Notes: generated by a model not told the origin, from the letters alone. 64,000 nucleotides of DNA from Dendrocalamus latiflorus (GCA_017311315.1 CM029631.1:6878514-6942513), one strand, 5' to 3'. Positions 13,022 through 24,517 are shown, counted from the first letter of the stretch. Made by a program: numbers and translations.

Positions 13022-14090
13022 GTCTACTGTTACAAATATTGTGCATGTATTCATGAGCCCAATGGGTAATATATATAGAGAGTACAAGGGATTATATGCA
13101 AAGTTAACTCTACATATATATACGTAAATATAGAAGGAATATGTTTACTAACACCCCTTTAAACTTATGGTGAATTACACATACTAAATTTGGAAAGAAA
13201 ATATAAATGTTGTACTTTAGTTTATAGCTTCGTCAAGAAGTCAGCAATCTGTAAGTCCGATAACACAAACTATACAGCGAACACTTCCTTCTGCACTTGT
13301 GAGCGAATGTATGAAGCATCCACACCAATGTGCTTGGTGAGCTCATACTTCACTGTGTCGTGGGCAATATTGATAGCACTTATACTGTTAGACAAAAAAA
13401 GCTGTAGGTCCTATCGTAGGCACGTCAAAATATGCAAGTAGTCAGCTCAACTAAATAACATCTATTGTCATTGTTGCCATAGCTCTCACAACTCAGCCAC
13501 AGCACTCGAACGAGAAGCTACAGTCTGCTTCTTTTGGCTTGTTTTTTCTCAGCTCTGGCTTATGATTTTAGAATTCTAGCTGTTTGTGAGAGAGTACAGA
13601 AAGGGTCACGTGCGATTTTGGTTGGTATAACTGAAGTCGGTACAATGGCTATTTTAATCGACTTATAAATCCCGTTTTGAAAAGACACTCCGTTTGAAAG
13701 CTAATTACTGTAGCATAAATCAAAAACCGAAAAGAACAAGGCCTTTGTCTTCTAGGTAATTAGGGAGGAGCAAAGGAAAATACAATAAGTAGAAAGAGAA
13801 CGACGATGAGAAAGATCACGAGTCTAAGTCGCATCAGAATAAACCTGAACCTATAGAAAGTTGGAGTTAGAGAAAAATAACGACGAGAGATAGTTTCACA
13901 CAAGTAGCGAAGAACACGAAGAATGTGACTGTAGTGAAGGTAAAGGTAGGTAGGATGAGCCATGAACCTACTCAAAATATGAATAACGTATGCAATATCA
14001 GAACAAGCGCTCACAACATATACCACTCTTAGCAAGATGGCGATAACGACTAGGATCCTTGAGAAGATCATTATATTGAGTTGCATGTAC
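13022..14090 (-). mobile_element. Truncated, degenerate copia element (minus strand)
   Basis: On the minus strand the order is a degenerate reverse transcriptase end, RNase H, a purine tract (AAAGGGGTG), then an LTR-like segment from 13153 (TGTTAGTAAACAT) to about 13022 with a TATATATA stretch. The RT/RNase H part around 13760-14086 matches the motif order of the intron-5 copia (HILSRF, HYSHILRVLRYL), and 13190-13540 matches its RNase H end, with many stops. About 200 bp of unrelated AT-rich sequence near 13545-13745 interrupts it. It is much more decayed than the intron-5 copy. Confidence 0.7.
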
Positions 14091-14680
14091 TAGCCAGTTC
14101 ACCTAAAAGGCTAAGCTGATGAGGAAAGATGAACAATTCACTTATACTTTAACACTCTACCTCACGTATAGGCACTCTCAAGCCTAAGACGTGAAATAGA
14201 AACGGACTGTAATTATGTTTTTAAATTGCGCTAGCCGAATGAAGACCTCTTAGTTCTGATACCTATTGAGTTGCATACACTAGCCAGTTCACCTAAAAGG
14301 CTAAGTCGACGAGGAAAGACGGACAATTCACTTATACTTCAACAACTCGAAAGTTTAAGTTGATCAGAAAATATGAACAATTCACTTATACTTCTATACT
14401 CTCCCTCATGTGTAGACTCCCTTTGGTCTAAGATGTAGAATAGAAGTTGGTTGCAATTATTTTTTTAATTGCGACAACTGGGTCTAAGACCACTTGGCTT
14501 TGATACCATATCGAATCGCATGCATCAGTCAGTTTGTCCAAAAGCTTAAGGTGACGAAGAAAGACGGACAATTCACTTATACTTCAACACTTCTCATGTG
14601 TAGACTCTTTCAGACCTAAGACATAAAATAAAAATAAACTATAATTATTTTTTTAATTACGCTAGTCAAGTCTTAGAACT
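14060..14680. repeat. Three direct copies of a roughly 190-240 bp retroelement-derived unit
   Basis: The units start near 14075, 14266 and 14512. Each has TTGCAT, then a variant of AGCCAGTTCACCTAAAAGGCTAAG, then GACGAGGAAAGAC, CAATTCACTTATACTT, and a distal A/T tract ending near GATACC. The recurrent GATACCAT is the complement of ATGGTATC, as in tRNA-Met primer-binding sites, so the unit may come from the leader of a minus-strand retroelement. A shorter partial copy (CAATTCACTTATACTTC) lies near 14380. Confidence 0.65.
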
Positions 14681-14683
14681 CAG

Positions 14684-17144
14684 GAGCTCTACCACTGCCC
14701 CAAGTTCAGAGGCCGAGAACAGGAATATGACTTTAGCAAGGTCACGTAGTGAAACCCACTCCAGTTTCCATGGCCTTATCGTGGCTGATTTTCCTAAACA
14801 TGGGCCTTGCCTATGATCTCGTTGTGAGCTTGCTGGTTGCCGTCGTATCATTGTTATTACCAGGCCTGTACTTTCCAACACACATGAACTGGCCTGGTGG
14901 AGTGTGACTTTCCATATTTACTGTTCAGTGGACAATATACACACAGGAATACTCCTTTTCTTGTGCACTTATTTTTTTGTTCCTTTTGCTAGCTATTATT
15001 CTTAGACTATTTAGTGATTGTTCTGATCTTGCAGCCATCCATCACATTTTTACCATTAGAATATAGCTTTTCTATCTACTATAAAGCTTAGCAATCGAAG
15101 CATTTCATGTTTTTTTTTGAAAAAAATCGAAGCATTTGTGCTAACTTGAAAATAATGCATGCATTTGACAGGTCAGAGACTCAATAGTATCAACCATAAA
15201 AAATGGAAGTTCGCGCACCTGAGCAAAAGCAAGCCAACAAGCACTCAATACTTGGACCATGCTTGGAAAAAAAAAGTTGTTCTGAACTTCCGGTCCATTT
15301 TTGTGATGTTCAATCTCCGTCTTCACCTAGTCGTCCAGGACGCCATGCTACTTCATGATCCTAGTCATGACTCATGACAAATCAAAGACCACACGATCTT
15401 TCATGCGTGGTCGCGACAACGGTCAATGGTCGAGAACTATTAGTTTCATGCTAGCATGTCTAGATTTTTGCCTTCCTTGTTAAGCGGCCGGGAATAAAGC
15501 TAGCTCCCATTGTCCAAATAGAGCTTATCGCGAGCGTGCATGTGCTATGCATCATAGCCACACTAACAAGCATAATTAATTAGGTCTCATTATGCTGCTA
15601 GTACTGTACCGGCTGACAAAAGACATGGTATTTTGCATGCATGCAAGCAAAGCATAGTTTTTAGTCGACCCGGCAGGTCAGGGCACCACGATTTGAAAAA
15701 ATTAAAGCTCGAAACTCCCCTGCTGGCCGGTGAGCACTGAATTAATTAGTGCCCTGGCCGTCTCTACCTTGCAGCGAAGAAACAAACACTATCTAGGATT
15801 ATCGCAGACGATAATTATTGATGCATGTGCACGGATCTTTAGACCTACCTCCGCCGTTCGGCGTAAGCTAGCATCGGCTGGGCAGAGTCCGGCCGGGGCT
15901 TTGTGGTTTGGCAAAAGTAGCAAGCAAACAAACATGCAACTATATATATAGAATGGCGATTAGTTATGTGTGATCATCACACCGAAACATGCATGGAGGA
16001 GGCGACATGCCTGTGCAGATATTGCCACCGGAGAAATATTTCTGCAGAAAAGCTAGAAGAATCTCTCTGATCCTGGGGTAGGTTCGCCGGCATTTCGCAT
16101 GCTTAGCCCCTAATCAATCTTTAGGAAGAACTGTAACGGCATTGCAGACGCATTGCATGCTACCAGCTGCCCTGCACATGAATCAGAAGCTAGCTAGCTT
16201 ATTCATTGGCCGTCGTGGAGGTGGAAGATGTGCGCGCACGGCAGGCATCGTGCATGTCTCATTTGGCTTTTTTTTTTTTTGCTTTATAGCTGATTTTTCA
16301 CTGATTAGCATTATAATTGGTTTATTTTGTAATGTGCATGTTACTGTTTTTTATGTAATTAAACTTAAAATTTAAAAATTAAGAAGACAGATTAACCTAT
16401 CACGGACAATACAAAAGAAATACGGGAGAAAAAGAAAAGACAAAAAAGGCAAAAAAATCTAAAAAAAGGAGCAAAATTAAAAAAAAAACTAGAAGATAAA
16501 AATCAAAAACCTAACAAAGAAACCGAAATGAGCAGACATAGCCACCAGCAGATGGCCGGCCTAGCTTCTCCCCCATGCGCATGCATGCAGCGTGCCACAA
16601 CCCCAAGGCCGGCGTGAGGTTGCGGTGGGGTGTAGTGCTACTTCGATCATTTTTACTTCACTTTGCAAAATTATACCGTCAAACTTTTGTCAATAGATAT
16701 AAAACTATCTAAATTACCTATAGAAAAATTATATTATTAGATTTATTGTTAAAATAGTTTTATAATATTATAATATTATTAGTATATTTTAGTATAAAAT
16801 TATAAAAGATAATAATCAAAATCGTATCTTGAAGATGATAAAAGATAAAAAAAAGGAACGGAGGTGAAGCGCGCGTGCAGTGCACCACGAGATCAGAGTC
16901 GAAACGCGCGTACGTGTTGCGATCGACTATGCCGAAGCGGCGGCCGGACGTACGGCTTATTCGAAGCCCGGTGTTTAGCCAGTTATTTCTTTTTCACATT
17001 GATTTTTCTTAGCTTAGATCAATTCTCATTGGCCTATAGTTTAGACGGGGAAGAGATCTGATAGCACGTACGATCGAGTGCATGCATTATCGGCTTGTGG
17101 ATATGATACACAAGAAACGTAACTGCCGGGTGCATGTTTAATTA
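14684..17144. other. Mostly unannotated spacer
   Basis: The first 250 bp may be a VPS39 3'UTR exon (see the candidate intron). The rest is AT-rich, with many TGCATGCA/GCTAGC palindromic words. A TATATATATAG motif occurs near 15941, followed by only very short ORFs. A 16.6-16.86 kb AT-rich block ends in GGAACGGAGG, resembling the end of a Stowaway MITE, but I could not find a convincing partner. I see no supportable gene here. Confidence 0.3.
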
Positions 17145-17365
17145 GTATGTGTTTGGTTCATGGGACCATGGGGGATGGGATGGGGCGGTCCTCGTTCCAG
17201 AGCTGTTTGGTTCAGAGTCAGGTGGGATGGGGGATATCCCTCTAGAGAATATCCTCGTCCCACCATGACTCTGAACCAAACAGAAAACAGGGACCGTCTC
17301 GTCCCGTCCCTAAAAAATGGGTTGGATCCATCCCGTCCCACCATGACTCTGAACCAAACACACCC
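17145..17365. mobile_element. Tourist-like MITE with an internal palindrome
   Basis: TTA at 17142-17144 and 17366-17368 flanks a 221-bp element whose ends are GTATGTGTTTGGTTC and the complement of GAACCAAACACACCC. Inside, about 17200-17283 is a second near-perfect palindrome (CTGTTTGGTTCAGAGTCA ... TGACTCTGAACCAAACAG). That gives a foldback within a foldback. It is related in sequence to the element at 31724-32207. Confidence 0.75.
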
Positions 17366-17917
17366 TTAATTTACCCTTTGCGCACATTGCTGCTTGGTGG
17401 AAAAAAGAATGGTACGAAGGATGAAGAGCTAGCAATGCGAAAAAGGCGTCGATCCTCTCAGTCAGATGGTTAAACCACTGCTTTGCAAAGGTCATGGGAA
17501 AAAAGAAGATAAACAAGAAAGAGCTGTTGATGCATGCACATGGCCGGCTTTGTCTGTCCCCAACCTTTAGGGTTGCCTTTCGCCTCTCTTTGACACCTGA
17601 AGGGGGAATGCATGCCCAATAGAGCAATGGCTACAGGTCTAGTTAATACTAACAAAAAAATTCCTTCATGATCAGGCCATGATCGTAAGTTCGTAACGGT
17701 CGTCGTCTTTCCGTACATGCATGTATATACATACATACATACATATATACCAGATCGATCGCAGGTACATCCGTACATGTGCTACAATTACTTGCGTGCA
17801 CAACCTGTGTCACCCAATATTTGCTTGTGTCTATCTCTCACTCGTGCTCATCTTGAAAGTTAGGGTAACTCATCTGAATTAGCATCGAAAGTTGGAGCAA
17901 AAGAACAGATCGTGAGT

Positions 17918-18180
17918 GTGCTCGTTTGGTTTAGACTTCTGACTTTCGGCTTATTTTTTACTATTTCTAAATTTTATTTTTTTCTTATTTTTGAGCTTTT
18001 TTGCTGGTTCTTTTTTCCGTATTCGTGTTTGCATTATACATGTTAGGCTAACCCATTTTTATTTTTTATTTTTTAAAATTTAATTATACTAAATAAGCCA
18101 TCATTAGTTATAGTGTAATTTTAATTAGCTATAGTGAAAATTCAATTATAAATCACAAAAAATCAACCCAACCGAGCACC
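17918..18180. mobile_element. AT-rich hAT-like MITE
   Basis: The ends GTGCTCGTTTGGTT and the complement of AACCCAACCGAGCACC form an imperfect TIR. The interior shares a long stretch (GAGCTTTTTTGC-GGTTCTTTTTTCCGTATT) with the element at 24777-25050, so they are one family. I found no certain target duplication. Confidence 0.6.
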
Positions 18181-18340
18181 AGCTGTGAGCCATGCATTCA
18201 TGCATGTTCAATCGCCACTGCTCCTGATAGATGGCGAAATGCCATAGGAATAATTAATTAATCACAAGTAACAAAAATAAAGATCAAGCGACCAGGCCGT
18301 CTAATTAAAAAGGATACACAGGTAATGATATTGACAGATC

Positions 18341-18508
18341 ATTCATTCATTCATTCACACATACATACATACATACATACATACATACATACATACATAC
18401 ATACATACATACATACATACATACATACATACATACATACATACATACATACCTACCTACCTACCTACATACATACATATGTATGTATGTGTATGTATAT
18501 GTATGTAT
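18341..18508. repeat. Microsatellite (ATTC)n-(ATAC)n-(CTAC)n-(ATGT)n
   Basis: A short ATTC run leads into about 30 uninterrupted ATAC units, four CTAC units, more ATAC, then the complementary ATGT/GTAT units. The ATAC and GTAT arms can pair. An open frame through it is an artefact of the 12-nt periodicity. Confidence 0.95.
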
Positions 18509-18662
18509 TGCACAGACCTTGCACATAACTTGCAGTCTGCGTGGAGCATGTCAGGCCATGCTTGACCCTTATATATAAACCATATATGCAAGTACTACAT
18601 ATAATTGGCTTACCATCATACCATATATGCAAACTTGATAAACACAAAACATGCTAGCTTAG

Positions 18663-18944
18663 CTAGTGACCGCGGCCGTGACAAGCGCTGCCGCCCGGGA
18701 CATAGCTGGTACAATTCGAGGGCAAGGGGCCCCTCTTCAACAAGCCGCCGGCCGGCGGCGGCGGAGGCGGAGGTTGACTTGCAGTAGTATTTGCATCGCC
18801 TGCAGGGAGCGGTCCGGCCGCGTCCGCCGCATGGAGACAGCGGAAATGGAATGCAGACGCCACCAAGAGCACCACCAGCGTTGCTGCTGCCACTGTCTGG
18901 CCTTTCTTCATCCCTGCTACTGCCATAGCTAATGAGATTAACAA
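18663..18944 (-). CDS. Small secreted cysteine-pair peptide precursor, 93 aa
   Basis: This short single-exon gene has a hydrophobic signal peptide (about residues 16-33), a likely cleavage after the Ala-rich CLHA region, and a variable spacer with a poly-proline run. The conserved-looking C-terminus has a Lys-Arg pair at 70-71 followed by a 22-residue tail with Cys78 and Cys88 (motif GPLPSNCTSYVPGGSAC). The dibasic site and paired Cys suggest a processed signalling peptide. The arrangement recalls the two-cysteine CTNIP/SCREW phytocytokines, but I cannot prove that family from sequence alone. Alternative starts are Met7 (18926) and Met12 (18911); Met7 has G at +4. A TATATATA box lies about 180 bp upstream. 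The gene at 25314-25691 ends in a similar motif. Confidence 0.6.
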   Translation of the reverse strand: MLISLAMAVAGMKKGQTVAAATLVVLLVASAFHFRCLHAADAAGPLPAGDANTTASQPPPPPPPAGGLLKRGPLPSNCTSYVPGGSACHGRGH

Positions 18945-19124
18945 GAGCTGGAGTGCTTATGCAATCTGGCTAGCTAGCTAGCTAGCAGCTACTTATGCAA
19001 TCTAGCTTGATTTCTATGTGGAAGTTAAAGTGGGATTATCCTAGCTAAGGTACACTAGCTAGTATCCGAATAGCTAATATAAGGAGAGCCCAGAGCTATG
19101 CCCCAAATTGCTAGGTATCGAGGG

Positions 19125-19132
19125 TATATATA
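19125..19132 (-). promoter_or_regulatory. TATA box of the small peptide gene
   Basis: TATATATA on the minus strand is followed by a CT-rich region, about 180 bp before the first ATG of the peptide ORF at 18944. The spacing allows a 5'UTR of roughly 150 nt. Confidence 0.45.
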
Positions 19133-19349
19133 GAGAGAGCAACCAACAGTGGTTTTTAATTTACAGAGTAGCTAGAGAAATTATAATGTGGTTTTGCAAT
19201 ATATATGCCCAACAAACCACGCTGATCTCTAACTACACATGCTTTTGCCGGTCAATGGTCTACCGCGCAGAACGCATACATGTGCAACGCATATTTGTGA
19301 GGCACTAGCTAGTTAAGTATTATACAATTAAACGCGAAAAAGAACACAT

Positions 19350-19595
19350 ATGCATGCTACTTGAAATATAAGTAGCAAAGAAAACACAACGAAGCTATGT
19401 GTTGCAGTATTTGTATGCATGTTACTTGAGCTATAAGTAGCAAAGAAAGCACAACGAAGTTTTGTATTGCAGTATCTTTATGCATGTTACTAGCGCTATA
19501 AGTAGCAAAGAAAACACAACGAAGTTATGTATTCAGTATTTGTATGCATGTTACTTGAGCCATAAGCAGCAAAGAAAGCACAGCGAAGTTATGTC
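19350..19595. repeat. Minisatellite, about 65 bp unit, four copies
   Basis: Units start near 19350, 19415, 19480 and 19544, each reading ATGCATG-TACTTGA-ATAAGTAGCAAAGAAA-CACAACGAAG-TATGT with few changes. The array is 220-465 bp upstream of the TATA box of the minus-strand peptide gene, in its probable promoter. Confidence 0.9.
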
Positions 19596-20192
19596 TGCGT
19601 TCAATGGACGCTAACTTGTCGATCGATCACAATAATCCGCGTCTGCGTATATACATGTATTCCAGAGTTCAAACTCAAAATTAGGCAACTAGACTCGTGA
19701 CAATGAAAAGGCTTGCCATTGCAGACTCCTTTTCCTTGCTAGTTGTTATCACTTGAATCAAAAGCTCATTGGTGCTGCCGTGACAAGCGCACTACGTTTC
19801 GGACGGCCAGGCCGTGGCAAATGGAAGGAACAAGATAACGCGTAGCAGATACAGCAATAGTAGTACTACACCTGTTTGGAGAAAGAAAAGAGTTGAATCA
19901 TCAAGGCACACAATGTTCACGTACTACTCATGTTCAATGTCATCCAAAAACTCCAGAACATGATTTTTTTTTTTTTTTGCAAGCAGCAGCTGGTTACCAA
20001 CCACACAAGTAGAAAAAGCTTCTACACGAGCTTGCAGATAATAGTGCTCTGCTTTGTTTGATCTAAAGATCGAAGTAGGCAACGTTGTAATCCCGTGATG
20101 CTTATGCTGTTCTGCTTTCTGTGAATACCTAGTCCCATGGACACACTACATGATACTACTATCTGGTTTGTAGTCTCTACATGATCAAATGG
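19596..20192. other. Spacer between the peptide gene promoter and the GPN3 3' end
   Basis: AT-rich with a T run near 19965. The right part probably contains the GPN3 3'UTR (minus strand). No ORF or repeat structure stands out. Confidence 0.3.
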
Positions 20193-23100
20193 TTAGTCCT
20201 CCTCAGGATCGAAGTCCCTAACCTTCACATCAGCGTCTTCCCCATACTGGATGCAGTTGTCGATGTACGACAGCACATATTGAATGCTGCAAAAACAAGG
20301 GCGGTAAGGGATTCGAAAAGAAAATCAAGTAGTTTTAAAATAATGCCAAAAAAATACGTGAAGATTGTAGACAAATTGATCCATCCATGACATACAAATG
20401 CATTGGAAATTAAAGTTGGCAGGGAAAATGAATCAGTAATACATTTCAAACTTGCTGACAAGCTTTCTTTCCATTGTGGTGTTTTATTTCAACAGGATTT
20501 CATCACAGCAGAAGAATGAACAACAGCATCACATTACAAGTGTCCATCATAGAAAGTTGCATCCATATGCATGCTAGTAAATTAACATGTCTATGGATCG
20601 AAAATTCAAGTGATAAAAGGCTCCGTCATCACTCAAATCTACAACAGTTTTTCTCAATAAACCAAGAATAATAAAACATAAGCATGTAAATAGGCATGAG
20701 TTGACATTTGGAAACTAACAAAGACTGAGGTTCTAACAGAAAAACAGCATTTACCTGCTCTCCTTTCTCAAGTCAAGTGGTATGAAATTCACCATGCTGT
20801 AATCATCAACCTACATGACAGTACTGACATCAATGTTGCAGGCTGAGTGCACCATATTACAAGCAAACTACTTACCAAAGAAGATACTAGCAAAAGCAAA
20901 ATAAAAGGATGAAACATGGGATAATTATCGGTGAGACAAGTGACGTCTCAAAGTTGATCTAGAATTTCAGATATGTACAAAGATAACAAGAATATTCATA
21001 TATCCGTATATTCAAAATGCTCATATAAGCATGTCAAGATGAATGTGTCTGTCTCTCTGTACAACTTCACATCAATGTATCTGAGCCTCCTGCCATGTGC
21101 CAAGAAAACTAAACAACTTAAATTAGCTAAATCAATATGTTTTCTCAGATAAACACGAAGTTCCCACTGCAGTAGATGGACCAATAAAAGCACTGGAAAA
21201 CTCAAGGATCAGAAACTGAAATGCTATCGTCACTGAAGGTTTGGAAAAGATGTGTAAAAAGAATTCTGTATGTGGAAATCGCCTAATCAACAATCTTTTT
21301 CAGAAACTCCCAAATACTCTCAGACCATGGTGTTTGTACCAACCAGAGCTATCTACAAGTTTGGTCTACTCCAGCAGTCCTCACCGCAGCCAAACATTGG
21401 TGTTGGTTGTGTACTTGGAATATAGATCAGCACAGGTTCAGTGCTAGAAATAAGGATTCCTACTTCCCAGTCATAACTTTAAATAAAGCAAAGATGGGTT
21501 GTCTATGGTTCATTGCATCACTTAATTAGTCATCATAGAACTCAAACATAAATTTTAAACAAGTTTGTTTTGTAGTATGAAACGGCAGGTGTCTGGTCAA
21601 ACCATAAGCACTGAACAAGATGATACACCTCATGGTATTAAACGAAAATTAGAATTAAGCTATATTATGTCAAAGCAAATCTTAACCATGCAGACAATTT
21701 GCATAAGGGTAGAAATTCAATGTAGGGAGTTTACAGGTCAAGCATTTGTGAGTTTATGACACCACAAGGCACTACTCACCACAATATTTTGACAATTACA
21801 GGGCTTCACAAAGGATGACGTTATACAGAATTTACAGTTTCGTGGTAGACATACCAGTTCAGCTAAAGACTTGTTTAACTTGCCAAATCGAGGTGCCATC
21901 TGTCGATTTAGCTGTGACAGAAGAACCTGCGCCTCTGGGTTCAGATACCTAGAAATATCAAAATATTAATACAAAAAAGCCAGTTTAAATCCTTAGTAAA
22001 GGAGAAAAGAAAGAAAACGTACTCTTCTACATCTTTTTTGTTGGATACCAGGTCCATTTTCGAAAGGATGTTGATATGAGGAAGTTCAAGCTGAATCATG
22101 GCAGAAAGAGAAGCCATGCAACCACTGATGTATTTTGTTACATCACTTATGAACTGGACCAAGAGAAACAAGGCTGAAGTCAGTCTTGGGTTTGAGTTCA
22201 GTATTTTTGTCAAAGAAAATCCTATTAGTGATTTAAACCTGTGAATCAAGAAGGTACACAGCGCAAACATTAAAATTTTTCCGTTTCAGATGTTCGACAA
22301 AGTTGCGCAGAACTGGAACATGAGTGAAGAGTTCAATCTGGCCTGGAAAAGCAAGATGTGGAACCTTGTTAACTGATTTCAGGTAATGTTAAGCAATCAA
22401 ATATCTCAAATTTCCATATAACCAGAAGGATACCCCCCCCCCCCCCCCCCCCCCCGCATTGCAGCGGGAATTTGTAGAAATCAATTTGTTGGTTGTAATA
22501 GAGATTAATTGCAGTTAGTGGGGACTAATTGCATCTAACAAACATCTGTGACACTCAATTTCCATCCAAAGGTTGTGAACAACAGGGGTGATGTGGCTTC
22601 ATGAGGGAAGAGAGAAATAACATTGATTCTAGTTAGTGGGGATTACTTGTTTAATATATATAGATAACAAAAAGTAAAGGAAAAGAGGGAAAAGCACATA
22701 TCTATATTGCTATAGAACCACACTAGAGATAGATCAAAATGGAACCTTGTACAGGTATAGAGAGACTGATTAATTGTTGGTTTTGTCAAGCCCATGAGGG
22801 TGGTAAGAATAGTAGGTGAGAGGAAACTGTGTAACCCACAAAACACAATTAATGTATGCAGACATGAATTGAGAATATTACCTGGGCAATCGAACACAAG
22901 ATAGTCATCATCCAAATAGTTCTCTAATTGTTCATCCAACCAATCATCCAAGCTGTCTTCAAGGTGCCTAAGATTTTCTTAAGGAAACTGTTAAAACACA
23001 AGAATGGCATCTGATTCAAAGTGTAGAAAATTGGAAGGTAGCATCTATCTGAATGTATACAACAAATGGAGCAGCAGATTGAAAAGGTAACTGAGTGTCA

Positions 23101-24334
23101 ATAGTATTTAGATATCATATAGGAGTACATCAACACTATTTACTCTTGGAAAAACTATTTATAACTATTGTTGGTGAAAACAAAGCAGAAGGTAGTTAAT
23201 TCTAGAAGTAATGATGTGCAACCATCCCAGCAACATTCATTAGCCTATTGAGGAATATCTGATGATTGCATGGCCACAATTTGCAGAACACTTCAGTTCA
23301 CATTGCCAAGCAAAGTAATGCCCTCGATACCAATATGTACTAAACCTCATGAGCCTCAAGATAGTTGCAGAACAATTGCAAAGATGTACTACAATACCAG
23401 TTTATGCCCAACAGCCTGCTGTTGCATCTCCAATCCAGATTTAAGTTTCAAAATGTAACAGCAACACATGGCAAATAATGTGCCGTAAGGTGATATTTCA
23501 GAACTAAATAGCTTGGAAGACAACGATTAATGATAAATAAAGACAACTTTCAAAAAACAGGATACTCCATGCAATAGATAAGCCCGCCATTTGGCCCCAT
23601 CCCAAGCTCCTCCATAACATCATCTAATGATATGAGCTCTCTAATATCTGCAAACATACCAAAAGAAGCTGAGTAACAGCTGCATTTACATGTGTGCACA
23701 AGAAGCGTAAGAACATTCTTACCCATAGCTACAGGATAGCTGAAGTGCTCTGCAGCTGGATCGAGATTGACCATATGAATCGTCCTGCCCATCGTCTCGC
23801 AATGTTGATACAAACCGGAGCAATAGGTCGACTGCACAGCATCAATAACCGATTAGAGCAAGCCATTCTCAGCTTCTCCTTAAATTAAATTTGAAGCCTC
23901 CCGTGCAATCCTCTTTCTTTAGCAGGCAAATTTGCAACATGTGTTTGTGAATTATCCTACATGTATATGTATAGCCATCCCACGAATCACTAAACTAAAC
24001 TAAACCCTAGAAATAAATAAAAAAAGTAAACTATTTCGTTTCAAATAGCCTCAAGTAGGAACCAAACCCCACCAAAATAGCACAAAACTATGTCCAATCA
24101 AAACTATAAGGAGTTGAAACGCAGTAGCACAAGCAGTGGCAGAACCCTAACTGACCGGAGCGACGGACCAATTCGCCCCGAATCCTAATCAGCGCTGGAG
24201 ATTGAGCCAACCGCCTCGCCAATCACAACAACCTCTCCAAAAAAAAATTAAGCACAGAGTGAAGCGGGCGGGGAGTTGGGGACCATCACCTTGCCGCTCC
24301 CGGCGGGGCCGATGACGAGCTGCGCGTAGCCCAT
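20193..24334 (-). CDS. GPN3: GPN-loop GTPase, GPN3 type, 9 exons, 266 aa
   Basis: Minus-strand exons are 24334-24290, 23831-23723, 23647-23566, 22967-22882, 22342-22239, 22153-22023, 21948-21855, 20810-20755 and 20286-20193. All have GT-AG borders and the joined frame is open for 267 codons. The P-loop GPAGSGKST is at residues 9-17, the family-defining Gly-Pro-Asn at 69-71 (GMGPNGG), the DCPGQ Walker B/G3 at 105-109, and the SKMD G4 box at 173-176. A YGED motif precedes the short acidic C-terminus. Known family role: GPN GTPases dimerise and are needed for assembly and nuclear import of RNA polymerase II. Length and motif spacing fit GPN3 better than GPN1 or GPN2, which have longer C-termini. 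No defect is visible, so it is probably functional. The leader contains an in-frame uORF, described separately. Confidence 0.93.
22433..22455. repeat. Poly-C run of about 23 in GPN3 intron 4
   Basis: An uninterrupted cytosine homopolymer inside the intron between exons 4 and 5. Its exact length is unreliable in any assembly. On the transcribed strand it is a G run and could form a G-rich structure. Confidence 0.8.
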
Positions 24335-24427
24335 GGCGGCGCGGGGCGACAGAGAGATTGGGGAGGAGTTTGGAGTAGGGTTTAGAGACGGGGGAGGCGG
24401 GGGTTGGGTTAGAGGAGGGAGGGAGGA

Positions 24428-24517
24428 TTAGAAGGCGGCGGAGATGGCGGCGGCGAGGTAGGCGGCGCACCAGACGACGGCCGCGAGGAGGGTCCCGATT
24501 AGGGTGGACACTGCCAT
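24428..24517 (-). CDS. Hydrophobic 29-codon uORF in the GPN3 leader
   Basis: ATG at 24517 opens a 29-residue frame (MAVSTLIGTLLAAVVWCAAY, then an Ala-rich tail) that stops at TAA 24430-24428, 93 nt before the GPN3 ATG. It is in the same frame as GPN3, with no other stop in the 31 codons between. Nearly every third base is C or G, as in grass coding sequence. The peptide is hydrophobic enough to be one membrane segment. It may be a regulatory uORF, or by stop-codon readthrough a membrane-anchor extension of GPN3. It could also be chance in a CT-rich leader. I recognise no family. Confidence 0.4.
   Translation of the reverse strand: MAVSTLIGTLLAAVVWCAAYLAAAISAAF

Larger units (their letters stand above)
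12763..14683 (+). other. Candidate 3'UTR intron of VPS39 filled with old copia debris
   Basis: Seventeen bases after the VPS39 stop, CCATCCTCCAG meets GTATAC at 12763, a good donor. The sequence after the acceptor-like CTCAG at 14679-14683 (GAGCTCTACCACTGCCCC...) is again unique and exon-like in composition. In between lie a truncated copia element and a three-copy repeat. This is inference from splice-site shape and composition; no transcript is available here. If it is wrong, the region is simply 3' intergenic sequence. Confidence 0.35.

Noticed and set aside
15940..16080. TATATATATAG followed by a 30-codon ORF
   Set aside because: The ORF has no signal peptide or motif and no coding bias; a TATA-like word alone is not enough in this AT-rich spacer.
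18325..18528. 67-codon ORF of repeated Thr-Tyr-Ile-His
   Set aside because: Artefact of the ATAC tetranucleotide microsatellite.
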